A stretch of DNA of 13,874 bases, taken from Candidatus Omnitrophota bacterium (GTDB lineage Bacteria > Omnitrophota > Gorgyraeia > Zapsychrales > Fredricksoniimonadaceae). The DNA lies in the NCBI GenBank assembly GCA_023247575.1, contig JAHFGE010000019.1, positions 1 through 13,874 of the forward strand. Direction: 5' to 3'. This document shows, piece after piece, positions 6,648 through 13,073 of the stretch. The notes beneath the pieces are model-generated. The model saw only the letters and a list, made by a program, of their open reading frames with translations, had not been told where the DNA came from and made no database searches. Position numbers and translations under genes: made by a program. The first letter of the stretch is position 1, and each line of letters starts with the position of its first letter.

Positions 6648-8213
6648 ATGGAAAACTTAGGGCAAGTATTTATTTTGATTTTCGCCGGCGTAGGCTGTAT
6701 TATTGCCGGATTCTTTTTAAATTATTTTTTATCGACTAAACGTTTCAAAGCAACCAACAAAGATGCCAACGATATCCGGGAATTGGCTAAAAGAGAAGCG
6801 GAGGCTATCCGTAAGGAAGCTGAGATTCAGGCCAAAGATGTGATGTTGAAGATGCGCCAGGAGTTTGAGATCCAGACCAAAGAGCGACGGGAAGAGCTTA
6901 ATAATGCGGAGAAGCGCATTTTGACCCGGGAAGAAAATCTGGACAAGCGCGTCGATTTATTGGAGAAAAAAGAAAAAGATTTAGCTACTCGCCTGGAAGC
7001 TTTACGTGAAGGTGAAACTAAAGTCAAAGAAAAGACCGAAGAACTCACCAAAATTCTGGCCGAGGAAAAGCATAGGTTGCAATCGGTGGCCAATCTTTCC
7101 ACCGAAGAAGCTAAGAAAGTTCTCTTGCTCCGTGTGGATGAAGAATTGACTGGTGAAAAGGCCACGAGGGTCCGTCAGATGAACGAAGAAATCAAAGAAG
7201 CTGCCGATAAAAAGGCCCGTGAACTTGTTACGATTGCCATTCAGCGTTGTGCTTCCGACCATACGGCAGAAACCACTATTTCGGTGGTCCCTTTGCCATC
7301 CGACGAAATGAAAGGTCGCATTATTGGCCGCGAAGGGCGCAACATCCGGGCTTTGGAGCAGGCCACAGGCGTGGATATTATTATCGATGATACTCCGGAA
7401 GCCGTGACCATTTCTGGTTTTGATATGATGCGGCGGGAAGTTGCGCGTATGGCGATCGAACAATTGATTGCCGACGGACGTATCCATCCTGGTCGCATTG
7501 AAGAAGTGGTGGTGAAAGCCAAGGAAGAACTGGAAAACAAAATTAAAGAGGCGGGAGAGCAGGCCGCCATCGATCTGGGGATTCACGGGATGCATCCTGA
7601 GCTTATTAAGCTCGTCGGGCGCTTGCGCTATCGCACTTCCTTCGGCCAAAATGGCTTAAGCCATTCCATCGAAGTGGCCAAGCTCATGGGAATTATGGCT
7701 TACCAACTAGGCATCGATGTCAAAATAGCTAAGCGCGCCGGCCTTTTACATGATATCGGTAAAGTGGTTTCTTCCGATGTGGAAGAAGGGACGCATGCTA
7801 TGGTGGGGGCCAGGCTATGCCGCAAGTATGGTGAAAGCGAAGAGGTGTCTTATGCCGTGGAAAGTCATCATGGCGAAGTGGAAATGAATACACTTCATGG
7901 TATTTTAGTGTCTGCGGCAGACGCGATTTCCGCGGCTCGTCCAGGGGCACGCGCCGAGAGCATGGAAACCTATATCAAGCGTTTGGAAAATTTAGAGAAG
8001 ATTTGCAATTCGTTTAAAGGAGTAGAAAAATCTTATGCCCTTCAGGCCGGACGCGAGATTCGCGTGGCCGTCGTACCAGATCAAATTAACGACGATGAGG
8101 CCATTGTCATGGCCCGCGATATCCGCAAGAAAATCGAGGAGGAAATGGAATACCCTGGCCAAATTAAGGTGACGGTGGTCAGGGAAACTAGGGCCATTGA
8201 ATATGCAAAATAA
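6648..8213 (+). CDS. rny: Ribonuclease Y
   Basis: 521 residues, typical for RNase Y, the membrane-anchored endonuclease that starts mRNA decay in bacteria lacking a dominant RNase E. Domain order: one N-terminal transmembrane helix (about residues 5-30), a long charged coiled coil rich in K, E and R (about 40-190), a KH domain with GRIIGREGRN (223-232), and an HD domain with H339 and the metal-binding HD pair at 368-369 (LLHDIGK). A C-terminal RNase Y-specific region ends in RETRAIEYAK. The start is set by AAGGAG six bases upstream. The gene is followed three bases later by ymdB, its conserved partner in many bacteria. Confidence 0.97.
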   Translation: MENLGQVFILIFAGVGCIIAGFFLNYFLSTKRFKATNKDANDIRELAKREAEAIRKEAEIQAKDVMLKMRQEFEIQTKERREELNNAEKRILTREENLDKRVDLLEKKEKDLATRLEALREGETKVKEKTEELTKILAEEKHRLQSVANLSTEEAKKVLLLRVDEELTGEKATRVRQMNEEIKEAADKKARELVTIAIQRCASDHTAETTISVVPLPSDEMKGRIIGREGRNIRALEQATGVDIIIDDTPEAVTISGFDMMRREVARMAIEQLIADGRIHPGRIEEVVVKAKEELENKIKEAGEQAAIDLGIHGMHPELIKLVGRLRYRTSFGQNGLSHSIEVAKLMGIMAYQLGIDVKIAKRAGLLHDIGKVVSSDVEEGTHAMVGARLCRKYGESEEVSYAVESHHGEVEMNTLHGILVSAADAISAARPGARAESMETYIKRLENLEKICNSFKGVEKSYALQAGREIRVAVVPDQINDDEAIVMARDIRKKIEEEMEYPGQIKVTVVRETRAIEYAK

Positions 8214-8216
8214 ATT

Positions 8217-8996
8217 ATGAACATTTTATGCATTGGCGATATTGTCGGGCGGCCAGGACGAGCAGTTTTGGCCAAAGTCCTTTCGGGGGTCAAAAAAGAA
8301 TATGCCGTTGACTTTACGATGGCTAATGGAGAGAATGCCGCTGGAGGCAGCGGAATTCTTCCTCAACAGGCCGAAGAAATTTTTGGCTTAGGAGTTGATG
8401 CCATCACCTTAGGGGATCATGTTTGGGATAGGTCAGGAATTCATGTTTATCTGGAGGGGAGTTCCAGGATTATACGGCCGGCCAATTTCCCTGATGGTGC
8501 ACCAGGACGAGGCTGGACGGTTATGGAAGCCGCCAACGGCATTAAAGTTGGCCTAATAAATCTTTTGGGCCGTACTTTTATGCGATATAATATCGATTGT
8601 CCGTTTAGAGCTTTGGATAGGGCTTTGGCCGATATAGGCTCTCAAACCCCTGTGGTAGTGCTTGATATGCATGCCGAGACAACCAGTGAGAAAGTAGCTA
8701 TGGGGTACTGGGCCAATGGGCGTGTGTCGGCCGTGGTCGGCACCCATACTCATATTCAGACTGCCGATGAGAGAATTTTATCTGAAGGCACGGCGTATAT
8801 AACGGATTTAGGCATGAGCGGTCCTTATGATTCTGTCATCGGACAGGTTAAGGAAAAAATTTTGAAACGTTTTTTGACAAGTCTTCCCCACAAATTTGAA
8901 GTGGCCCAAGGGGACGCAAAGTTATGTGCCGTCGTTGTTAGTGTTGATGAAAAAACCGGGCGGGCCAGCCGTATTATCCGCCTCCAACAAGGATAA
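8217..8996 (+). CDS. ymdB: YmdB-family metallophosphoesterase (TIGR00282)
   Basis: 259 residues, usual length. YmdB proteins are dimetal cyclic-nucleotide phosphodiesterases that affect gene expression and biofilm formation in Bacillus, and the gene commonly follows rny. Metal and catalytic residues seen: D8 (GDIVG), E39 and N40 (NGENAAGG), H68, H152 (DMHAE), H177 and H179 (GTHTH). Position 67, asparagine in B. subtilis YmdB (GNHTWD), is aspartate here (GDHVWD), which adds a negative charge at the metal site. The start lies three bases after the rny stop and has no clear Shine-Dalgarno, so it is probably translated by coupling. Confidence 0.94.
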   Translation: MNILCIGDIVGRPGRAVLAKVLSGVKKEYAVDFTMANGENAAGGSGILPQQAEEIFGLGVDAITLGDHVWDRSGIHVYLEGSSRIIRPANFPDGAPGRGWTVMEAANGIKVGLINLLGRTFMRYNIDCPFRALDRALADIGSQTPVVVLDMHAETTSEKVAMGYWANGRVSAVVGTHTHIQTADERILSEGTAYITDLGMSGPYDSVIGQVKEKILKRFLTSLPHKFEVAQGDAKLCAVVVSVDEKTGRASRIIRLQQG

Positions 8997-8998
8997 AC

Positions 8999-9391
8999 AT
9001 GGTTTGGGATGGCTTAAATCGTCGAAGATTCCCTCGTGTTGTTTTCCCGTGCCTCATCAAAGTTTCTTCTAAGGGCGGTGAAAAAGAAACCATTCTGACC
9101 CATACGCAAAATATTGGTGTGGGTGGCGTAGGTGTGATTGTTAAAAAAGAATTCAAACTTTTTGCTGATGTGGAGCTGGAAATTGATTTGTTAGATGAGT
9201 TTGATCACATTAAGACCAACGGCAAAATCGTGTGGGCGGTACGGAGAAAAGCTGCCGAAGAGATCAAACCCATGTTTTATGATGCAGGAATTGAATTTGT
9301 TAGTTTACCCGATCGTCAAAAAGGACATCTTCAGAAGGTTATTGATAAACTCATCTCAAGTAGCACCTCCATTTTAAAACCTTATGTTTGA
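8999..9391 (+). CDS. PilZ domain protein (first of a tandem pair)
   Basis: 130 residues, essentially a lone PilZ domain. PilZ domains usually bind cyclic di-GMP through RxxxR and [D/N]xSxxG. The first motif is present (NRRRFPRV near residue 8-14). The second reads NIGVGG, with glycine for serine. A beta-rich core with GKIVWAV and FYDAGIEFV follows, then a C-terminal helix, as in the family. The ATG sits two bases after the ymdB stop with AAGGA in the end of ymdB as ribosome-binding site. It may be a small receptor or may have lost ligand binding. The link to ymdB, a nucleotide phosphodiesterase, is suggestive only. Confidence 0.83.
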   Translation: MVWDGLNRRRFPRVVFPCLIKVSSKGGEKETILTHTQNIGVGGVGVIVKKEFKLFADVELEIDLLDEFDHIKTNGKIVWAVRRKAAEEIKPMFYDAGIEFVSLPDRQKGHLQKVIDKLISSSTSILKPYV

Positions 9392-9731
9392 TGCCAATAA
9401 ACGCAGGTTCCCTCGGGCAAACTATCCCTGCTCTTTGACTATTTGGCAGGAAGGCGGTCTCGACACTCTATTGGCCAATACGGCTAATATAGGAGCTGGC
9501 GGCCTTTCGGTGCATCTCGACCAGCGGTTGGAAATCGGGCTTAAAGTGGATATTAGGGTGGATTTTTCCAAGACAGAGACCTTTCAATGTTGTGGACGGG
9601 TCCTGCGTTGTCAAGAAAATCAACCTTCCGGTTCACCAAAATTTTATGCTGTGGCTATTGTTTTCGAAGGGCTGGATGAAGAGAAAGTTTTTTATCTAAA
9701 AAAACAAGTCGAGAGACTTCGAGTATCTTAG
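9384..9731 (+). CDS. PilZ domain protein (second of a tandem pair)
   Basis: 115 residues, a single PilZ domain starting eight bases inside the end of the preceding PilZ gene, so translation is probably coupled; no Shine-Dalgarno is evident. KRRFPRANYPC near residue 6-16 gives RxxxR, and NIGAGGLSV replaces the usual [D/N]xSxxG, with the same serine-to-glycine change as its neighbour. The shared change and the adjacency suggest a local duplication followed by divergence. The end of the domain (FYAVAIVFEG) is conserved. Cyclic di-GMP binding is plausible but unproven. The gltX ATG follows 14 bases later. Confidence 0.83.
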   Translation: MFDANKRRFPRANYPCSLTIWQEGGLDTLLANTANIGAGGLSVHLDQRLEIGLKVDIRVDFSKTETFQCCGRVLRCQENQPSGSPKFYAVAIVFEGLDEEKVFYLKKQVERLRVS

Positions 9732-9745
9732 GAGTAATTTTTCAT

Positions 9746-11020
9746 ATGGTTCGTGTTCGTTTTGCTCCATCTCCAACCGGATATTTGCACATAGGCAGTG
9801 CCCGTACGGCGTTGTTTAATTGGATGTATGCCAGGGCGCAGGGGGGGAAATTTATCCTGCGCATTGAAGACACCGACAAGGGCCGATCCAAAAACGAATT
9901 TCTCGATGAGATCTTGGACAGCATGAAATGGTTAGGACTCTCATGGGACGAGTGTTATAAGCAAAGCGACCGTTTTGATATTTACCGCAAGTATGCCCAA
10001 AAGCTGCTCGATGAAGGCAAGGCTTACAAAGACGGCGAGGCCGTATTATTGAAAGTGCCGCAAAAACAAATCAAGATTTACGATCTTATCAGGGACGAAA
10101 TTGTCGTTGATACCAAAGAAATCAAAGATCAGGTATTAATGAAATCCGATGGGTCGCCTACGTACAGTTTCGCCTGTGTTATCGACGATGCGCTCATGGA
10201 GATTTCCTGCGTTATCCGTGGGGAAGATCACATTTCCAATACACCCAAACAAATTGTAATCTATGAGGCCTTAGGGCTCAAGCCTCCTAAATTTGCTCAC
10301 TTACCCTTAATTTTGGATGATGAGCGCGCGCGCATGTCTAAACGCGCTGGAGCGGTGGCGGTCAGCGAATACCGTCGGCAGGGATTTTTACCACAGGCTA
10401 TCGTCAATTATCTGATGTTGTTGGGCTGGTCTCCGGGGAACAATCAGGAAAAAATCACCCTGTCGGCAGCGATCAAAAATTTCTCTATTAAAAGGATCAA
10501 TAAGGCAGGCGCTGTATTTTCTTTAGATAAGCTTAGATGGCTTAATGGCCAATATATTAAAGAGACGGATACGGCCAACTTGACGGCCTTACTGATTCCT
10601 TTTTTAAAAGAAAAATATCCTACTGCCTCTTTGCTAGATGGAAAAAAATTAGAAAATATTGTACAATTATTTAAAGGCCGCATGACGACCTTGATGGACT
10701 TTTTGGAATGGACGGATTTCATTTTTGCCGACCAGGCGCAATTTGACCCGGAGGCCAAGCAAAAGCATTTATCGCAGGATAGGTCCAAAGACTTTGCCCT
10801 TTTAGTACAAGCTTTGGAAGGAGTACAGGACTTCAATGTCAAAACGGTGGAAGAAGCTTTCCGCAGAATCGTTGAACAACTGGGCATACCAGCGGGAGAG
10901 TTAGTTCATCCTGTGCGGGTGGCTTTGACTGGAAGAGCGGTTGGCCCTGGACTTTTTGATACCATGGCAGTCTTGGGTAAAGAAAAAACGGTACAGCGGT
11001 TAAAAACGGTTTTTAAATGA
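9746..11020 (+). CDS. gltX: Glutamyl-tRNA synthetase, short form
   Basis: 424 residues against the usual 460-500. Class I synthetase that charges tRNA with glutamate; in bacteria without GlnRS it often also mischarges tRNA-Gln for repair by GatCAB. Seen: FAPSPTGYLHIGSART with the HIGH-type motif HIGS at residues 15-18, LRIEDTD, the SDGSPTYSFACVIDD and IRGEDHISNTPKQ blocks, and the KMSKS-type motif RMSKR at 196-200. The C-terminal anticodon-binding part ends in ALTGRAVGPGLFDTMAVLGKE. The missing length falls after GKAY near residue 95, where relatives carry the roughly 40-residue cysteine/zinc segment; here the chain runs directly into an RxPxK-like strand. AGGAG precedes the ATG by about ten bases. 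Confidence 0.95.
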   Translation: MVRVRFAPSPTGYLHIGSARTALFNWMYARAQGGKFILRIEDTDKGRSKNEFLDEILDSMKWLGLSWDECYKQSDRFDIYRKYAQKLLDEGKAYKDGEAVLLKVPQKQIKIYDLIRDEIVVDTKEIKDQVLMKSDGSPTYSFACVIDDALMEISCVIRGEDHISNTPKQIVIYEALGLKPPKFAHLPLILDDERARMSKRAGAVAVSEYRRQGFLPQAIVNYLMLLGWSPGNNQEKITLSAAIKNFSIKRINKAGAVFSLDKLRWLNGQYIKETDTANLTALLIPFLKEKYPTASLLDGKKLENIVQLFKGRMTTLMDFLEWTDFIFADQAQFDPEAKQKHLSQDRSKDFALLVQALEGVQDFNVKTVEEAFRRIVEQLGIPAGELVHPVRVALTGRAVGPGLFDTMAVLGKEKTVQRLKTVFK

Positions 11021-11031
11021 GGATAAATCCT

Positions 11032-11235
11032 ATGAAAACAATCTTTTTAATTATCACGATGATAGTCTTGGTTGGTATGTTGAGCGGATGCGAAACGGCC
11101 AAGGGTGCAGCGAATGGTTTTAGCCAAGACGCGCAAAACACCGGTAAAAATTTGGCGAAGCTTACGGACCCCGATAAAAACGGATGGCACGCCCTGCAAA
11201 AGGCAGATGCCTGGATGCAAAAAAATCTGTGGTAA
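11032..11235 (+). CDS. Small entericidin-like lipoprotein
   Basis: 67 residues. A hydrophobic signal peptide (KTIFLIITMIVLVGML) ends in the lipobox LSGC, with C20 as the predicted lipidated residue; the mature part is a short, polar helix-prone segment (ETAKGAANGF...) with a tryptophan-containing tail. It resembles the tiny entericidin-like lipoproteins common in Gram-negative genomes, whose roles are mostly unknown. An ATG at 11017 overlaps the gltX stop as ATGA, but the ATG at 11032 is preferred because GAGGAT lies at a proper distance before it and it puts the lysine at the start of the signal peptide. It lies between gltX and tRNA-Gln with no terminator between them. Confidence 0.72.
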   Translation: MKTIFLIITMIVLVGMLSGCETAKGAANGFSQDAQNTGKNLAKLTDPDKNGWHALQKADAWMQKNLW

Positions 11236-11254
11236 AACAAGGCATTGTGGCAAC

Positions 11255-11329
11255 TGCCCTGTCGTCTAATTGGTAGGACATGAGACTCTGGATCTCAGTG
11301 TTCTGGTTCGAGTCCAGACGGGGCAGCCA
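11255..11329 (+). tRNA. tRNA-Gln (anticodon CTG)
   Basis: A 75-base cloverleaf with CCA encoded. Acceptor TGCCCTG pairs with CGGGGCA (one T-G wobble); the D arm is GTC/GAC; the anticodon stem TGAGA/TCTCA encloses loop CTCTGGA with anticodon CTG; the T arm TCTGG/CCAGA has loop TTCGAGT. The discriminator base is G, as usual for tRNA-Gln. It starts 19 bases after the lipoprotein stop and is followed by a hairpin and terminator. Its last 24 bases recur at 13698-13721, marking it as an integration site. Confidence 0.95.
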
Positions 11330-11334
11330 AATAA

Positions 11335-11360
11335 ATCTCTCGATTTCTCCGTCGAGAGAT
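11335..11360 (+). repeat. Hairpin just after tRNA-Gln
   Basis: ATCTCTCGA (11335-11343) and TCGAGAGAT (11352-11360) form a perfect 9-bp stem with an 8-base loop, six bases after the tRNA CCA. It may define the 3' end for processing. In the right repeat copy a C-to-T change keeps pairing as T-G, while the outermost pair is lost. Confidence 0.6.
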
Positions 11361-11364
11361 AAAT

Positions 11365-11404
11365 AAAACCCTGATCGGGCGCGCCGGTTGGGGTTTTTTA
11401 TTTT
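11365..11404 (+). terminator. Bidirectional intrinsic terminator after tRNA-Gln
   Basis: AAAACCCT pairs with GGGGTTTT (11365-11372 / 11390-11397), and GATCGG with CCGGTT inside (11373-11378 / 11384-11389), around a 5-base loop. A T-run follows on the + strand and TTTTATTT on the minus strand. It would end the gltX-lipoprotein-tRNA transcript and any minus-strand transcript from 11606. Confidence 0.85.
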
Positions 11405-11420
11405 GCGAGGTGTCAAAGAG

Positions 11421-11606
11421 TTAGGGCATAATTTTTCGGCATTGCTCGACGGAATTCGACATCAAGCAAGGTTCGTTAAACACCCCGCCCCCATCGGCCA
11501 ATTTTTCTGTCAAACGCATCTCTTTATCTCTAAAAGGCCGATTATTTAATCGGTAGTGTTTAATGCTGTTTCGAATCAACTTTAAGCGACTCTTCTTATC
11601 TGACAT
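11421..11606 (-). CDS. Hypothetical small basic protein, uncertain
   Basis: 61 codons reading leftward from 11606 to a stop at 11421. The product is rich in lysine and arginine in its first half (SDKKSRLKLIRNSIKHYRL) with no domain I recognise. Support: a purine-rich GAAGAGAG directly before the ATG, a TATACT box about 27 bases upstream on the minus strand (11633-11638), and the bidirectional terminator 20 bases beyond its stop. Against: it is short, the -35 is poor and no homologue is known to me. The 3' third of the frame lies in the direct repeat, so its C-terminal codons exist twice in the window. It is divergent from the Fic gene, a position often taken by a regulator or antitoxin, but nothing in the sequence shows that. 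Confidence 0.3.
   Translation of the reverse strand: MSDKKSRLKLIRNSIKHYRLNNRPFRDKEMRLTEKLADGGGVFNEPCLMSNSVEQCRKIMP
11538..11553. repeat. Short perfect palindrome in the cassette
   Basis: CCGATTA-TT-TAATCGG, a 7-bp inverted repeat with a 2-base centre, inside the uncertain minus-strand frame. It could be a protein-binding site; no function is shown. Confidence 0.35.
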
Positions 11607-11687
11607 CTCTCTTCGGGGGGCATAAAATGTCTAGTATACGAAAGACAGGATTAAATTCATCGATCTTTTTGGTGAGTAATCATCAAT

Positions 11688-11716
11688 TTGACAATAGTTG
11701 TTTAATGTGCTATTAT
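11688..11716 (+). promoter_or_regulatory. Promoter of the Fic gene
   Basis: Consensus TTGACA (11688-11693), an exact 17-base spacer and TATTAT (11711-11716). Transcription would start near 11723 and give a leader of about 50 bases before the GTG start at 11772. It is one of the best-looking promoters in the window, so the cassette carries its own expression signal. Confidence 0.75.
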
Positions 11717-11731
11717 TTAGACAATATTTGT
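11691..11731. promoter_or_regulatory. Paired operator-like palindromes at the Fic promoter
   Basis: ACAATAGTTGT (11691-11701) and ACAATATTTGT (11721-11731) share the form ACAA-N3-TTGT and sit exactly 30 bases apart, about three helical turns. The first overlaps the -35 box and the second covers the expected transcription start. Two matching dyads in phase around a promoter suggest a repressor that binds cooperatively. Confidence 0.6.
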
Positions 11732-11771
11732 GACATAAATAACATAACTTTATTGATGAAAGATATTTAGG

Positions 11772-12968
11772 GTGGACAATTTTAAAGACAATATAGCGGA
11801 CAAAATAGTCAAATATCCTTGGTTAAAATTCGAGGTGAATTTAACAGGTTTAAATTATTCGACCTGGATTCAGCTGGGAGAATGCTTTTCGAAATGTGAG
11901 CATATTTCTCGCATACCTCTTCGTCCATCTACTGCTTCGGAAATGCATAAAGTGTATTTGGCCAAAGGCGTTAATGCCACCACGGCCATTGAAGGCAATA
12001 CCCTTTCAGAAGAACAGGTTAGGCAAATCATCGATAAGAAATTGGAACTTCCTCCGTCCAGAGAATATTTAAAACAGGAGGTGGACAACATCCTTTTTTT
12101 ATGTAATGAGTTGAAAAATCAAATATGTACTGGTAAGAATTTTTTAATAACCAAAGGAGAGATTAAGCATTTCAACAAGATTATTTTGAAAGGTGTTCCG
12201 TTGCCTGATTATGCCGTACCGGGGGAATTTAGAGACGTTCCGGTAGGTGCTGGTGCTTATAAAGCTGTTGATCCGCAGGATGTGGATGGTCTAATGAATG
12301 CGATGTGTTCGTGGCTAAACAGTGATTATTTTAAAATTCCTAATGCGCCCTTGATTGTCAGCAGTATTATCAAAGCGATTGTAGCGCATCTTTACCTCGA
12401 ATGGGTTCATCCGTTTGGTGATGGCAATGGTCGCGTCGGGCGCTTGCTGGAGTTCGCTATTCTTATTTCTTCTGGGGTGCCATCTCCCGCCGCTCACCTG
12501 CTTAGTAATCATTATAACCAGACGCGCAATGAGTATTATCGTCAATTGAATGTTGCGACCCAAAAAAAGGATGTTTGTGACTTTATTGTTTATGCTGTGC
12601 AGGGATTTCGTGATGGGCTTATTGAACAGTTGCAGTATATTTTTAAACAAGTTTTAGAGACCTCTTGGGAAAACTATGTTTATGAAAAATTTAAGGAACA
12701 CAAGCGTTCTGAAAAGAGCACTAAGCGAATGAGAACGTTAGTCCTCGATCTTTCCCGAAAGAGTGAACCTGTTCCCAAAGAGTCACTGGTCACCCTGAGT
12801 CCTAAAGTTATAGATTACTATAAGCAGGGATCCGCTAAAATGTTGAGCCGAGATATAAATGAGCTTATTCGTCTCGATCTTATAGAACATACAGACAAGG
12901 GTTATAGTGCAAAAATGGGAAAAATGTTAACTTTTCTCCCCGCGAGAGTCGCAAAAGAAAGCCAATAA
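11772..12968 (+). CDS. Fic family protein (class II, probable AMP-transferase)
   Basis: 398 residues with a GTG start. Fic enzymes transfer AMP, or another nucleotide moiety, onto protein hydroxyl groups. The core motif HPFGDGNGRVGR starts at catalytic H213 and is intact. The inhibitory motif TTAIEG (residues 70-75, with E74 as the blocking glutamate) lies N-terminal to the Fic core, which defines class II self-inhibited Fic proteins. The C-terminal 70 residues look like a winged helix (LSRDINELIRLDLIEHTDKG near 355-375), as in Shewanella-type Fic. No better start is available: an in-frame TGA lies five codons upstream and the next methionine is far inside. The Shine-Dalgarno is weak. The wing could bind the paired palindromes upstream, which would make the gene autoregulated; that is inference. 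An HNH gene follows closely. Confidence 0.92.
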   Translation: MDNFKDNIADKIVKYPWLKFEVNLTGLNYSTWIQLGECFSKCEHISRIPLRPSTASEMHKVYLAKGVNATTAIEGNTLSEEQVRQIIDKKLELPPSREYLKQEVDNILFLCNELKNQICTGKNFLITKGEIKHFNKIILKGVPLPDYAVPGEFRDVPVGAGAYKAVDPQDVDGLMNAMCSWLNSDYFKIPNAPLIVSSIIKAIVAHLYLEWVHPFGDGNGRVGRLLEFAILISSGVPSPAAHLLSNHYNQTRNEYYRQLNVATQKKDVCDFIVYAVQGFRDGLIEQLQYIFKQVLETSWENYVYEKFKEHKRSEKSTKRMRTLVLDLSRKSEPVPKESLVTLSPKVIDYYKQGSAKMLSRDINELIRLDLIEHTDKGYSAKMGKMLTFLPARVAKESQ

Positions 12969-12975
12969 GGATTTT

Positions 12976-13041
12976 ATGAAATTTGAATTAACTCCATTAA
13001 AACGTAACGTTTCAGAAGATATCTTGCTCCAAGACTTATAA
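12976..13041 (+). pseudogene. Detached N-terminal piece of the HNH gene
   Basis: An ATG with AAGGA in front, seven bases after the Fic stop, opens a 21-codon frame ending NVSEDILLQDL, then TAA. In the next frame the chain continues as KDVAQKLGVKKMS, joining the HNH protein. Together they rebuild the start of a homing-endonuclease-associated repeat. One missing base in the TTATAAAA stretch (13036-13043) explains the break. Confidence 0.62.
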
Positions 13042-13073
13042 AAGATGTTGCGCAAAAACTTGGGGTCAAAAAG

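Larger units (their letters stand above)
11306..11482. repeat. Direct repeat, left copy (attachment-site-like)
   Basis: 177 bases matching 13698-13874 without gaps and with ten mismatches. The first 24 bases, the tRNA 3' end from the T loop through CCA, are identical. The next 29 have seven differences, the terminator stem three, and the remaining 99 none. The true right end is unknown because the other copy runs off the window. Confidence 0.93.

Noticed and set aside
7002..7649. 215-codon minus-strand open frame inside rny
   Set aside because: It lies wholly opposite the well-conserved coiled-coil and KH regions of RNase Y, has no recognisable domain, and its cysteine/phenylalanine-rich product is typical of a shadow frame.
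10444..10887. 147-codon minus-strand open frame inside gltX
   Set aside because: Opposite the conserved C-terminal part of GltX, with no family resemblance; composition mirrors the + strand gene.
11017..11031. Earlier ATG (ATGA overlap with the gltX stop) as lipoprotein start
   Set aside because: The ATG at 11032 has GAGGAT at good spacing and gives a standard signal peptide; the five extra residues add nothing typical.
11365..11482. Insertion-sequence end or transposon terminal repeat
   Set aside because: The copies are direct, not inverted, no transposase is present, and the shared sequence starts exactly within the tRNA T arm.
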